DNA from: Mesorhizobium hawassense | GTDB taxonomy: Bacteria > Pseudomonadota > Alphaproteobacteria > Rhizobiales > Rhizobiaceae | Direction of reading: 5' to 3' | DNA: 64,000 nucleotides | Assembly (NCBI RefSeq): GCF_003289945.1 | Contig: NZ_QMBP01000018.1 | Coordinates: forward strand, 62,001-126,000 | Shown: in pieces, positions 46,651 through 56,313 of the stretch | Layout of the letters: each line of letters starts with the position of its first letter | Numbering within the stretch: position 1 is the first letter of the stretch | Program-made: the position numbers and the translations under genes | Notes under the pieces: generated by a model | Databases searched by the model: none | Seen by the model: only the letters and a program-made list of their open reading frames with translations | What the model was told of the DNA's origin: nothing

Positions 46651-47612
46651 CTGCCCTGCTCCTGTGCCTTCGCCTGCGCCTGCTGGAAGAACATGATCGG
46701 GATGGTCAGCACCAGAAGCAGGATGACAGCCACCGCCGACGAGACCGGCCAGTCGCGGTTGGAGAAGAATTCGTTCCAGAGCGTCTTGCCGATCATCAGC
46801 GTCTGCGAGCCGCCGAGGAGATCGGGGATGACGAACTCGCCGACCGCCGGAATGAACACCAGCAGGCAGCCGGCGACGACGCCGGGCAGCGACAGCGGGA
46901 AGGTGATCTTCCAGAAGGCGCCGGTCGGCGGGCAGCCGAGGTCCTGCGCGGCCTCGATCAGCGAGTAGTCCATCTTTTCCAGCGAGGAATAGAGCGGCAG
47001 CACCATGAAGGGCAGGTAGGAATAGACGATGCCGATGAAGATCGCGGTGTAGGTGTTCAGAATGACCAGCGGCTGGCTGATCAGGCCGGTGGCGAGCAGG
47101 ACCTGGTTGAGCAGACCTTCAGGCTTCAGGATACCGATCCAGGCATAGACGCGGATCAGGAACGAGGTCCAGAACGGCAGGATCACCAGCATCAGCAGGG
47201 TCGGGCGGATCGTCGCCGGCGCGCGCGCCATGCCGTAAGCGATCGGATAGCCGACGATCAGCGTGAGTATCGTCGAGATGCCCGCGATGATCAGGCTGGT
47301 CACATAGGCATTGAAGTAGAGCGCGTCCTGGGTGAGCCAGGTGTAGTTGTCGAAGTTGAGCGCGCGGAAGCCGGCGAAGAATCCCGCGACGCCGTCCTTG
47401 AAGTCGAGCACCGGCGTATAGGGCGGCATCGAGATCGCCGTCTGCGACAGCGATATCTTGAAGACGATGATGAAGGGGACGAGGAAGAAGAACAGCAGCC
47501 AGAGATAGGGAATGATGATGACGAGGCGGTTGACGAAACCCTTCGCCAATGTCGTCAGCAGGGCTTCAGCTGGTTGGGTCGACGACGAGGCCGTGGCGGC
47601 GATGTGGGTCAT
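46647..47612 (-). CDS. potH: putrescine ABC transporter permease
   Basis: A 321-residue permease with six or seven membrane segments (first RLVIIIPYLWLLFFFLVPFIIVF, about 28-50) and the EAA loop IEAAQDLGCPPTGAFWKITFPLSLPGVVAG. It has a longer periplasmic region after the first helix than potI, typical of PotB/PotH. It follows potG by nine bases and overlaps potI by four, so it is translationally coupled to both neighbours. Function: passage of putrescine through the inner membrane. Confidence 0.93.
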   Translation of the reverse strand: MTHIAATASSSTQPAEALLTTLAKGFVNRLVIIIPYLWLLFFFLVPFIIVFKISLSQTAISMPPYTPVLDFKDGVAGFFAGFRALNFDNYTWLTQDALYFNAYVTSLIIAGISTILTLIVGYPIAYGMARAPATIRPTLLMLVILPFWTSFLIRVYAWIGILKPEGLLNQVLLATGLISQPLVILNTYTAIFIGIVYSYLPFMVLPLYSSLEKMDYSLIEAAQDLGCPPTGAFWKITFPLSLPGVVAGCLLVFIPAVGEFVIPDLLGGSQTLMIGKTLWNEFFSNRDWPVSSAVAVILLLVLTIPIMFFQQAQAKAQEQGR

Positions 47613-47621
47613 GGCCGCCTC

Positions 47622-48761
47622 CTATCTCGTCAGCACGACGCCGGCGTCGGGCCGGAAGGAAACCCAGGCACGGTCGTTCCAGGTCAGCGGATCGTCGGTG
47701 ATGCGCGAGGCGTTCAACGCGCTCGCGCGCACGATCTGCCCGTCGTCCAGCTTGATATGATAGACGGTCATGTCGCCGAGATAGGCGACATCATAGATCT
47801 CGCCTTCCAGCGCATTGACCGCATCCGCGGGCTTCTTCGAGGAGACCTTGATCTTTTCCGGCCGTATCGCGAACACGATGTCGGCGCCGGCGGCGGCCGC
47901 GCCGCCATTGTCGACGACGATCTGAGCACCGGTCGCGCCGGTGATGCGCGTCGTGTTTGCGCTGCGCTCGGCGACCTTGCCTTCGAACATGTTCACGTTG
48001 CCGACGAAATGCGCCACGAAGCGCGAGGCCGGCGCCTCGTAGATCTCGGCCGGCGTGGCGACCTGCATCACCTCGCCCTTGTCCATGATGGCGATGCGGT
48101 CGGCCATGGTCATGGCCTCCTCCTGGTCGTGGGTGACGACGACGAAGGTGAGGCCGAGCTCCTGCTGCAGGTCCATCAGCTCGAACTGCGTTTCCTCGCG
48201 CAGCTTCTTGTCGAGCGCGCCGAGCGGCTCGTCGAGCAGCAGAACCTTGGGCCGCTTGGCGACCGAGCGGGCAAGCGCCACGCGCTGGCGCTGGCCGCCC
48301 GAGAGCTGGTGCGGCTTGCGCTTGGCGAACTGCTCGAGCTTGACCAGCTTCAGCATCTCGGCAACGCGCTTTTCGATATCAGGCCCCGGCATGCCTTCCT
48401 GCTTGAGGCCGAAGGCGATGTTCTTCTCGACCGTCATATGCGGAAACAGCGCATAAGACTGGAACATCATGTTGACCGGGCGCTTGTAGGGCGGGATGCC
48501 GCGCAGGTCCTGCCCGTCGAGCAGGATGCGGCCGGCGGACGGTTCCTCGAAGCCGGCGAGCATCCTGAGCAGCGTCGACTTTCCGCAGCCCGAAGCGCCG
48601 AGCAGGGCGAAGAATTCGCGCTCGAAGATGGTCAGCGACAGATTGTTGACGGCGGTGAAGTCACCGAACTTCTTGGTCACCTTGTCGAACTGGATGTACG
48701 GCTTGGCGTTCGGGTCGTTCCATGGCGCGAAATCCCTGCGGATGCTGCCAAGCGATTTCAT
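47622..48761 (-). CDS. potG: putrescine ABC transporter ATPase
   Basis: A 379-residue ABC ATPase. Walker A LLGASGCGKSTLLRML, Q-loop MMFQSYALFPHM, signature LSGGQRQRVALARS, Walker B VLLLDEPLGALD and H-loop VVTHDQEEA are all intact; the C-terminal TOBE domain (about 285-379) is present. It energises the PotH/PotI channel. I chose the ATG at 48761 (MKSLGSIRRDF) because GTGGGGACC precedes it; the frame goes 12 codons further up. The ATG is 71 bases downstream of a 12-bp hairpin that separates it from potF. Confidence 0.94.
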   Translation of the reverse strand: MKSLGSIRRDFAPWNDPNAKPYIQFDKVTKKFGDFTAVNNLSLTIFEREFFALLGASGCGKSTLLRMLAGFEEPSAGRILLDGQDLRGIPPYKRPVNMMFQSYALFPHMTVEKNIAFGLKQEGMPGPDIEKRVAEMLKLVKLEQFAKRKPHQLSGGQRQRVALARSVAKRPKVLLLDEPLGALDKKLREETQFELMDLQQELGLTFVVVTHDQEEAMTMADRIAIMDKGEVMQVATPAEIYEAPASRFVAHFVGNVNMFEGKVAERSANTTRITGATGAQIVVDNGGAAAAGADIVFAIRPEKIKVSSKKPADAVNALEGEIYDVAYLGDMTVYHIKLDDGQIVRASALNASRITDDPLTWNDRAWVSFRPDAGVVLTR

Positions 48762-48792
48762 GGTCCCCACTCCGTTATTTTTTAAAAAATTC

Positions 48793-48832
48793 CCCAAAAG
48801 AAAGCGACCCCGGCAGCTGGCTGCCGGGGTCG
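48793..48832 (-). terminator. intercistronic terminator-like hairpin between potF and potG
   Basis: A perfect 12-base stem CGACCCCGGCAG/CTGCCGGGGTCG (48805-48816 with 48821-48832) with a 4-base loop lies just after the potF stop. On the minus strand CTTTCTTTTGG follows. It should end most transcripts after potF or protect its 3' end, giving more binding protein than ATPase and permeases. Confidence 0.85.
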
Positions 48833-48843
48833 TGTCTCGGTGC

Positions 48844-49941
48844 TTACTGGCCGGTGACGATCTTGGTCCAGGTGCGCGTGATGATGCGCTGGGTCTTGGG
48901 ATCGTAAGGCGCGACGGTATAGAGCTTCTTCGTCGTCTCCTCGTCCGGATAGACCGAAGGATCTTCGAGGATCGCCTTGTCGATGAATTGCTGCGAAGCC
49001 TTGTTGCCGTTGGCGTAGAGCACGTAGTTCGATGACTTGGCGATGACTTCGGGCGTCATCATGTAGTTGATGAACTCGAGCGCGTCGGCGACATGCGGCG
49101 CGTCAGCGGGGATCGCCATCATATCGAACCACATTTGGGCGCCTTCTTTCGGCACCGAATAGCCGATCTCGACGCCCTGCTTGGCTTCCTGGGCGCGGTT
49201 GCGCGCCTGGAAGACGTCGCCCGACCAGCCGATCGCCAGGCAGATGTCGCCGTTGGCCAGAGCGTTGATGTACTCGGACGAATGGAACTTGCGGATATAG
49301 GGCCTGACCTTGAGCAACGCTTCCTCAGCCTTGGCAATGTCATCCGGCGAGGTGCTGTTGGGATCGAGGCCGAGATATTTCAGCGCCGCCGGAATGATGT
49401 CGGCCGGAGAATCCAGCACATAGACGCCGCAATCCTTCAGCTTGGCCAGCTTGTCCGGATTGAAGAACACGTCCCAGCTGTCGATCTTGTCGGTGCCGAG
49501 CGCGGCCGTCACCTTCTTGACGTTGTAGCCGAGGCCGACCGTGCCCCACATGTAGTTGACCGCATATTCGTTGCCCGGATCGTATTTGGCGGTGCGTTCG
49601 GAAATGACGTCCCACATGTTGGAGATGTTCGGCAGCTTCGACTTGTCGAGTTTCTGGAACACGCCTGCCTGGATCTGGCGCGCCAGGAAGTTGGCGCTCG
49701 GCACGACGACGTCATAGCCGCTGCCGCCGGCAAGCAGCTTGGTCTCCAGGATCTCGTTGGAATCGAAGGTGTCGTAGACGACCTTGATGCCGGTCTTCTT
49801 GGTGAAGTCGTCAATGATCGAAGAGTCGATATAGTCCGACCAGTTGTAGACGTTGACGACGCGGTCTTCGGCATGGCCGCCTGCCGTGAAAAGCGTTAGA
49901 AATACCGACGTCGCCGAAAGCCATAGAGCTTTGCGGATCAT
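48844..49941 (-). CDS. potF: putrescine-binding periplasmic protein
   Basis: A 365-residue secreted protein. The signal peptide (MIRKALWLSATSVFLTLFTAGGHA, about 1-24) is followed by VVNVYNWSDYIDSSIID and a match to E. coli PotF along its length, including FDSNEILETKLLAGGSGYDVVVPSANFL, the binding-site Trp and Ser-Asp of NGDICLAIGWSGDVFQA and the tail RIITRTWTKI. PotF binds putrescine and hands it to PotHI. GGAGAA lies 5-9 bases before the ATG. It is the first gene of potFGHI and is followed by a terminator-like hairpin. Confidence 0.95.
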   Translation of the reverse strand: MIRKALWLSATSVFLTLFTAGGHAEDRVVNVYNWSDYIDSSIIDDFTKKTGIKVVYDTFDSNEILETKLLAGGSGYDVVVPSANFLARQIQAGVFQKLDKSKLPNISNMWDVISERTAKYDPGNEYAVNYMWGTVGLGYNVKKVTAALGTDKIDSWDVFFNPDKLAKLKDCGVYVLDSPADIIPAALKYLGLDPNSTSPDDIAKAEEALLKVRPYIRKFHSSEYINALANGDICLAIGWSGDVFQARNRAQEAKQGVEIGYSVPKEGAQMWFDMMAIPADAPHVADALEFINYMMTPEVIAKSSNYVLYANGNKASQQFIDKAILEDPSVYPDEETTKKLYTVAPYDPKTQRIITRTWTKIVTGQ

Positions 49942-50278
49942 GATGTTCTCCTTTGGTGAGTGTTCCCTCGCCGGCTCGTCGCGATATGGCGGCGCGGCGT
50001 TGGTTTCAGAGTATTGAGCCTTCCGGAGAGCGACAAGCGTGGACTGTCCACGCCAGGCTCTGTCACGGCATCAAGGTTGAAGGCATTCCCGCCTCCCCGG
50101 CGAGGCACCCGGGCTGCGTCAGCGGCATTCGCCGCGGCGTGAGCAGAGCTATGACGATTCTGTCCGGTCCCGAGCAGGCCGGCGGAGACACTTGGCAAGA
50201 TACGCCTGTCTTGTTGTTGCCGTAATCGCAGCCTGCCCGCCCGGCAACTGGGTTGTCAATGGGGAAGGCTGTCTATCG
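49942..50278. other. 336-base gap holding the potF control region
   Basis: The promoter and palindrome of potF lie at 50008-50053. Bases 50054-50278 contain a few GC-rich inverted stretches and the 3' end of the transporter gene at 50279; I see no frame with protein-like features. Confidence 0.5.
50008..50053 (-). promoter_or_regulatory. potF promoter with an adjacent 17-base palindrome
   Basis: On the minus strand -35 TTGTCG (50031-50036) and -10 TACTCT (50008-50013) are 17 bases apart. The perfect palindrome GCGTGGAC-T-GTCCACGC (50037-50053) touches the -35 box on its upstream side, the position of an activator or repressor site. The transcript would have a leader of about 60 bases. Confidence 0.5.
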
Positions 50279-51235
50279 TCAATTGGGTGACGGCAGGCCG
50301 GTGATGCCGGGACGCGCCGGTCGCGCCTGGCGTTTGAACTCCAGGCCGATATGGACGAGCAGCGCAGTGACCACGATGGCGCCGCCGATGATGGTGCGCA
50401 CCGACGGCACCTCCGAATGGACGAGCCAGACCCAGATCGGCCCAAGGATCGGTTCGAAGGTGCCGAGCAACGCCGCGATCGCCGCGGGCACCAGCCGCGC
50501 TCCCATGGCGAAGAAAGCAAGGCCGATGCCGAGATTGACGACGCCGAAGGCAAAGAGAAAACCCATGTCGCGCGCCGACACCGCGAATTCCGTGGCCTGG
50601 GCGGCGGCAAAAGCACCGGCAAGCAGCGCGCCGAGACAGGTGGCCGGCACCATGCGAACGTGGGAAAAGCGCCGGGTGATCACGGTCGCGAACGAAAACA
50701 TCACCGCGATCAGCAGCGCCAGGCCATCGCCGATCGGCGAGACGGCGCCGCCCAGCGATTCCGAGACCATGATGGCGACGCCGGCGATGACGGCGGCGAT
50801 GGCAATCCAGGTGCCTTGGCTCACGCGCTCGCGAAACAGCAGCCAGGCGAGCAAGGCAGCGAGAAGCGGCACGCCGGCCTGCATCAGGAGGATGTTGGCG
50901 ACCGTCGTATGAGCGAGGGCAACGATAAAGCTGGTCGAGGCGGTGGCGAAGCAGAGGGCCACACCGAGGCCGGGCAGACCCATGTCGCGGAACAATTTCG
51001 AGGTGCCGCGCCAGCCGTCGCGCCAGACCATGAAGGCGACAAGGAAGGCAACGGCCCAGAGCGATCGCCAGAACACCACGGTCCAGCTGTCGTCGACATG
51101 GATAAAGCGGGCGATCGTGCCGCCAAAGCTCCACATCAGCGCCGACAGGAAGACCAGCAGCATGCCGATCCGTTCCTCGCGCGGCGAGACGGCTGGCAAG
51201 GCGGCACTGGGCGAGGCGGTATCGGACATGGACAT
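50279..51235 (-). CDS. DMT-superfamily (EamA) transporter
   Basis: A 318-residue protein with ten membrane helices in two EamA repeats (RIGMLLVFLSALMWSFGGTIARF and SQGTWIAIAAVIAGVAIMVS mark the starts of the halves). Family members export amino acids, metabolites or drugs from the cytoplasm; the substrate is not predictable. I placed the start at the ATG at 51235 (MSMSDTAS); an alternative upstream ATG at 51268 gives an unlikely Arg/Asn tail. The gene lies alone between potF and the acyl-responsive regulator and shares its strand with both. Confidence 0.85.
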   Translation of the reverse strand: MSMSDTASPSAALPAVSPREERIGMLLVFLSALMWSFGGTIARFIHVDDSWTVVFWRSLWAVAFLVAFMVWRDGWRGTSKLFRDMGLPGLGVALCFATASTSFIVALAHTTVANILLMQAGVPLLAALLAWLLFRERVSQGTWIAIAAVIAGVAIMVSESLGGAVSPIGDGLALLIAVMFSFATVITRRFSHVRMVPATCLGALLAGAFAAAQATEFAVSARDMGFLFAFGVVNLGIGLAFFAMGARLVPAAIAALLGTFEPILGPIWVWLVHSEVPSVRTIIGGAIVVTALLVHIGLEFKRQARPARPGITGLPSPN

Positions 51236-51443
51236 GACTGTCAGCGAGTTATTTGCACTACGATGCACCAGGGACGACAGGGATCCTGTGTCTCAGGCGA
51301 CAGAACTGTGTCTCAATCGCGTAGCGCAAAGTAGAAAGCCGTGCGTGATCCAGCATTCGCTGAAATGTGGGGCAACCTCGCTACGGCACACCTTGGCGCA
51401 TGCCGGGATCCCGCAACCGATGCGCGAGTTTGGGCGGCGTATA

Positions 51444-52886
51444 TCAGCCCTGGAAATCGAAGGCGCTGAGGCCTGTCACCATCTCGTCGAGGCCGAGCGG
51501 GCGCGTCACCGGCGGTTCGGCGCGCGCCAGGCAGCCGACGCGTTCGCAAAGCCGGCAGGCGGGGCCAACGGGCGTGGCGAAACCCTGCCCTGGCTTGCCG
51601 GCAACCGCGGCCGGCAGCGCCGAGCCATAGACGAGCTCGTCGCGAAAGCCGATATCGCAGCCGAGCAGGAGCGCGGTGCGCCGCGGCCGCTCGGAGAAAG
51701 CGCCTTGCGGGCCCTCCAGCGTACGGGCGATGCAAAGGAACTCGGCGCCGTCGGGCATCTCCACCGCCTCGACCAGGATCTGGCCCGGCTGCGAGAAGAC
51801 CGCATGCACGGGAAGCTTCGGGCATCCACCGCCGAAGCGGCTTTGCGGATAGCCCTGGCTGCCGGCCTTGCGGAAGCGGTTGCCGGCATTGTCGACCTCC
51901 AGCATGAAGAACGGCACGCCGGACGTGCCTGGACGCTGCAGCATGGTCAGACGGTTGGCCGCCTGCTCGAACGAGACGCCGAAGCGGGACCGCAGGACGT
52001 CGATGTCGTAGCGGGCGCGCAGGGCGGCGGCATGGAAGGCCTGATAGGGCATCATCAGGGCGTGCGCGGCATAGCGGCCGAGTTCGAAGCGGGCGAGCCG
52101 GCGCGCCTCGTCAGTGCCGAGCTTCAGCGCCTGGATCTCGCCGGCCACGGCCACCGACATGCGGATCAGACTCGCCTCCATGGCGATTTCGCGCAGCTGG
52201 TCGAAAGGCGACAGTCGCTCGGACAGGAACAGGCGCTGCGAATGGCGGTCGTAGCGGCGGCGCCAGTTGGGCATGGTGGCGACCGGCAGCACTTTGACGA
52301 CGATGCCGTGCTCGCGCCTCAGCCAGGCCTTCAATGCGCCGAACAGATCGTCGCCGGGGTCGAGGACCGATGTGAAAGCCTCCGCCTCCTCTTCCAGCGC
52401 GGCAAAGTGGTTCGGCCGGCGCTCGAACACTTCGTGCACCTCGTCGGCGGGCAGGCGCGCGCCGGACAGCGCGGTCGCCCTGCCCTCCCTCGCCAGCAGC
52501 TGGTTGAGGTCGGACAGGCGTTCGGCCTGCTCGCGATAGGCCCGAAAGAGCTTTACCATCGCCGCCGAGGCGTTCGGCGCCGTCTCGGCGAGGTCGATCA
52601 GTTCCTGATCGCCCGGCAGTTCGCCGGCAAGAAGCGGATCGCTGAAGGCTTCGCGCAACGCCGCGATCGAGCCTTTTGTCTCTCCCTGCAATTCATGCGG
52701 ATCGACCTTGTAGACGGATGCCAGCTTCAGAATGAGCTGCACGGTCAGCGGCCGCTGGTTGCGTTCGATCAGGTTGAGATAGGAGGGCGAAATGCCCAGT
52801 CCCTCGGCCATCGCCGTCTGGGTGAGGCCCCTGGCAGTGCGCAGCCGGCGCAGCCGCGGCCCGGCAAAGATCTTCTGGTCGGCCAT
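51444..52886 (-). CDS. XRE/ImmA-type regulator of short-chain acyl metabolism (RamB/ScfR-like)
   Basis: A 480-residue regulator: an XRE helix-turn-helix at about 5-60 (LRRLRTARGLTQTAMAEGLGISPSYLNLIERNQRPLT), an ImmA/IrrE-like middle (HSQRLFLSERLSPFDQLREIAMEASL) without the HExxH zinc motif, and a DUF2083-type C-terminus with CRLCERVGCLARAEPP, a possible metal or thiol site. Relatives such as RamB, PccR and MccR sense acyl-CoA intermediates and control acetate, propionate and glyoxylate genes. It is divergent from aceA, which makes aceA its likely target. The ATG at 52886 follows AAGGGTGGCGGGG; an in-frame TTG lies six codons upstream. Confidence 0.9.
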   Translation of the reverse strand: MADQKIFAGPRLRRLRTARGLTQTAMAEGLGISPSYLNLIERNQRPLTVQLILKLASVYKVDPHELQGETKGSIAALREAFSDPLLAGELPGDQELIDLAETAPNASAAMVKLFRAYREQAERLSDLNQLLAREGRATALSGARLPADEVHEVFERRPNHFAALEEEAEAFTSVLDPGDDLFGALKAWLRREHGIVVKVLPVATMPNWRRRYDRHSQRLFLSERLSPFDQLREIAMEASLIRMSVAVAGEIQALKLGTDEARRLARFELGRYAAHALMMPYQAFHAAALRARYDIDVLRSRFGVSFEQAANRLTMLQRPGTSGVPFFMLEVDNAGNRFRKAGSQGYPQSRFGGGCPKLPVHAVFSQPGQILVEAVEMPDGAEFLCIARTLEGPQGAFSERPRRTALLLGCDIGFRDELVYGSALPAAVAGKPGQGFATPVGPACRLCERVGCLARAEPPVTRPLGLDEMVTGLSAFDFQG

Positions 52887-52899
52887 CCCCGCCACCCTT

Positions 52900-52970
52900 G
52901 ACAAGAATTTACACGAATATCGCGTCTGGTTCGCGCTTCGACGCTTTTACAATCGTGACAAATTTACAAG
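52900..52970. promoter_or_regulatory. repeated operator-like sites between the XRE regulator gene and aceA
   Basis: GACAAGAATTTACACG (52900-52915) and GACAAATTTACAAG (52957-52970) are two near-identical sites in direct orientation; TTTTACAATCG (52945-52955) resembles a half. The first overlaps the leader of the regulator gene, the second lies toward aceA. This fits autoregulation plus control of aceA, as in RamB systems. Confidence 0.55.
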
Positions 52971-53137
52971 CCGAGCCAGTCAATGGCAACACAGCTTTTC
53001 CTTTATTTTTTGCGCCACCTGACGGTTTCCTTGGGCATTTTTCGCGCTGCAATGTAAATAGTGTCACATGCAGACGTTGTGAGGCACGCCCAGGCGACGT
53101 ACCGCTGAAGCAGTTTCCAAGCGACCCGGAGTGACCA

Positions 53138-54427
<1,290 letters not shown>

Positions 54428-54481
54428 CGGATAACAACCAGAGGAAACGCCCACAGGGCAATCACATCGAGGAGAAGACCA

Positions 54482-54724
54482 ATGGCATCGATAAGCCGAG
54501 TCAAGGAAAGGGCAGAAGAGCAATCGAGCGCGATGAGCGTCGACCAGCAGGCAACGATCCGCATGCTCGCCAACGATCTGCACAGGCTCAACCAGTCGGT
54601 CATGAAGGCAGTCGAAGCGGGCGTTTCGGTGGAACTGGTCCGTTCGGCCAGGCACCATGGCGGCGACGGCAACTGGGGCGATCTTCTGATCCCGGTGATC
54701 GTTACGCAGCAGAGTCACACTTGA
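54482..54724 (+). CDS. small protein of unknown function downstream of aceA
   Basis: An 80-residue frame with a strong ribosome site (GGAGAAGACC before ATG). The sequence is helical and charged at the start (VKERAEEQSSAMSVDQQATIRMLANDLHRLNQSVMKAVEAG) with a short hydrophobic end (DLLIPVIVTQQ). I do not recognise a family; it looks like a small rhizobial protein. It is in the same transcript as aceA and followed by a terminator, so it may be involved in the same acetate response. Confidence 0.7.
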   Translation: MASISRVKERAEEQSSAMSVDQQATIRMLANDLHRLNQSVMKAVEAGVSVELVRSARHHGGDGNWGDLLIPVIVTQQSHT

Positions 54725-54743
54725 CGTAGCGTCAACAGTCTCG

Positions 54744-54791
54744 GCGATAGTCTCCCGTGCGTTATACGTTCGGGAGACTATCGCATTTTTT
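54744..54791 (+). terminator. Rho-independent terminator after aceA and the small gene
   Basis: Perfect 14-base stem GCGATAGTCTCCCG/CGGGAGACTATCGC (54744-54757 with 54771-54784), loop TGCGTTATACGTT, then ATTTTTT. It is the end of the aceA transcript. Confidence 0.96.
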
Positions 54792-54950
54792 CGGCTTGCC
54801 TTCGTCGCGCGGCGGTACGACTTGCGCTGAATTCAAGAATTTCTTGCTTTATTTTCGAACATGACCGTTTCAGCTTGACACCGGCTGCGAACTCACTCAA
54901 TTGTGCCTCAGGTTTCAACCCTGCATTGAACCAGAGTGCCCTGCCCGCCG

Positions 54951-55400
54951 ATGTGTCCTGCCGACCGTGACGATCACTCCGAAAAAAACGTGAATCCCGC
55001 GGTCCGCGCCGGCGCGACGGCGGCAGACTTTTCCAGGGTGCTGGTCGTTGGAAAGTCGTCGATCAACCGGGTCGTGGTGTCGAAAATCGTCGAGAAGTCG
55101 GGGCTGAAGCCGATTTCGGAATCGCCCGAGACCGCCGAGAAAGCCTTGGCTGGTCGCCTGCCCGGCGCCGTCATCCTGGACGGCGGGGCCGACAACAAGG
55201 ATTGCGACCGGTTGATGTCTGCCATCGACGCGCTGCGGCGCGCCTCCGGCAAGCCGCTGCCCGCGGTGATCCTGCTTTCAACCAGCAATGGCACGCCTGA
55301 AAGTCTTGGCCTGTCGAGCATGGTCGATGCGGTGGTTGCCAAGCCGATAACGCCCGACAGGCTGCAACCGGTGGTCGAACGCCTGGTAGGGCGCGGCTAG
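54951..55400 (+). CDS. degenerate response-regulator receiver domain protein
   Basis: A protein of about 149 residues that folds like a CheY receiver: beta1 RVLVVGKSSINRVVVSKIVEKSG, the phospho-site strand GAVILDGGADN, and the terminal VVAKPITPDRLQPVVERL with the conserved Lys-Pro. The pair of acidic residues after beta1 that binds Mg2+ (usually DD) is GK here, while the acceptor Asp (AVILDGG) and the Lys remain. Phosphorylation is therefore doubtful. It may be a single-domain signal adaptor. Start choice is uncertain: ATG 54951, GTG 54936 or GTG 54990 (the last starts closest to the domain). Confidence 0.72.
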   Translation: MCPADRDDHSEKNVNPAVRAGATAADFSRVLVVGKSSINRVVVSKIVEKSGLKPISESPETAEKALAGRLPGAVILDGGADNKDCDRLMSAIDALRRASGKPLPAVILLSTSNGTPESLGLSSMVDAVVAKPITPDRLQPVVERLVGRG

Positions 55401-55430
55401 CTCAATTCGGGAGAAGGATCCCACAGGGCG

Positions 55431-56138
55431 TCAACCCGCGGTGACGATGCTTTCGAGCAGCGCCGGCAGTTCGCTCAAGTCGGCGATCTCCCGGAAACGC
55501 GATGCCGCGACCGGTGCTTCGGCATGCTCGGCCGCCCAGGTCAAATCATGCGGGACATAGATACCCCAACCGCCGGCATCGATGGCCGGGATCACGTCCG
55601 ACTTGAGCGAATTGCCGACCATCATGCTTTTTTGTGGCCCGTCGCCATGGCGGCTGAAAATGCGGGCATAGGTGGCGGCGCTCTTGTCGCTGACGATCTC
55701 GACAGCGTCGAAAAGCTCGCCCAGTCCCGATTGAGCCAGCTTGCGCTCCTGGTCCAGCAAGTCGCCCTTGGTGATCAGCACGAGGCGATAGGCACCGGCG
55801 AGCTTCTCGACCGTCTCGCGCGCATGCGGCAGCGGTTCGATCGGGTGGCTGAGCATATCGCGGCCCGCGGCCAGGATTTCCGCTATCGTCGAGGCCGGAA
55901 CACGGCCTTCGGTGACCTCGATCGCCGTCTCGATCATCGACAGGGTGAAGCTCTTTATGCCGAAGCCATAGAGGCCGAGATTGCGCCTCGCGGCCGCAAG
56001 CAGGTTCGCTGAGACGTGGCTTGCCTCGCCGTGCTCGGCAAGCATGGCGACAAAGCGCTGTTCGGTCATGCGGAAGAACTGCTCGTTCTGCCACAGCGTG
56101 TCGTCGGCATCGAAGCCGATCGTGGTAAGAGCGGACAT
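55431..56138 (-). CDS. HAD-family hydrolase
   Basis: A 235-residue phosphatase-type HAD protein. Motif I is FDADDTLWQNE (Asp nucleophile and acid), motif II LVLITKGD, motif III Lys near VSDKSAATYARI, motif IV MMVGNSLKSDVIPAIDAGGWGIYVP. The helical cap is of the type found in phosphoglycolate phosphatase and REG-2-like members, with no clear substrate. It begins with ATG at 56138; a GTG two codons upstream follows GGGGAGGATGAG and is an equal choice. It is divergent from the puuA-like gene. Confidence 0.87.
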   Translation of the reverse strand: MSALTTIGFDADDTLWQNEQFFRMTEQRFVAMLAEHGEASHVSANLLAAARRNLGLYGFGIKSFTLSMIETAIEVTEGRVPASTIAEILAAGRDMLSHPIEPLPHARETVEKLAGAYRLVLITKGDLLDQERKLAQSGLGELFDAVEIVSDKSAATYARIFSRHGDGPQKSMMVGNSLKSDVIPAIDAGGWGIYVPHDLTWAAEHAEAPVAASRFREIADLSELPALLESIVTAG

Positions 56139-56313
56139 GGCCACCTCATCCTCCCCTCGAAATGGTGGTGTAGACGCGTTCGCGCGGCACTGCTAGTCGA
56201 AGCTGGTTCGGGTGACGCTCGGCCGGCACGGCGCGCTACTGCATAACCCACCTCCCCTTCCCTTCCCCCGTGGCGCGCGGCTATACTTCGGCATCCGAAA
56301 CACAATCTGGTGA

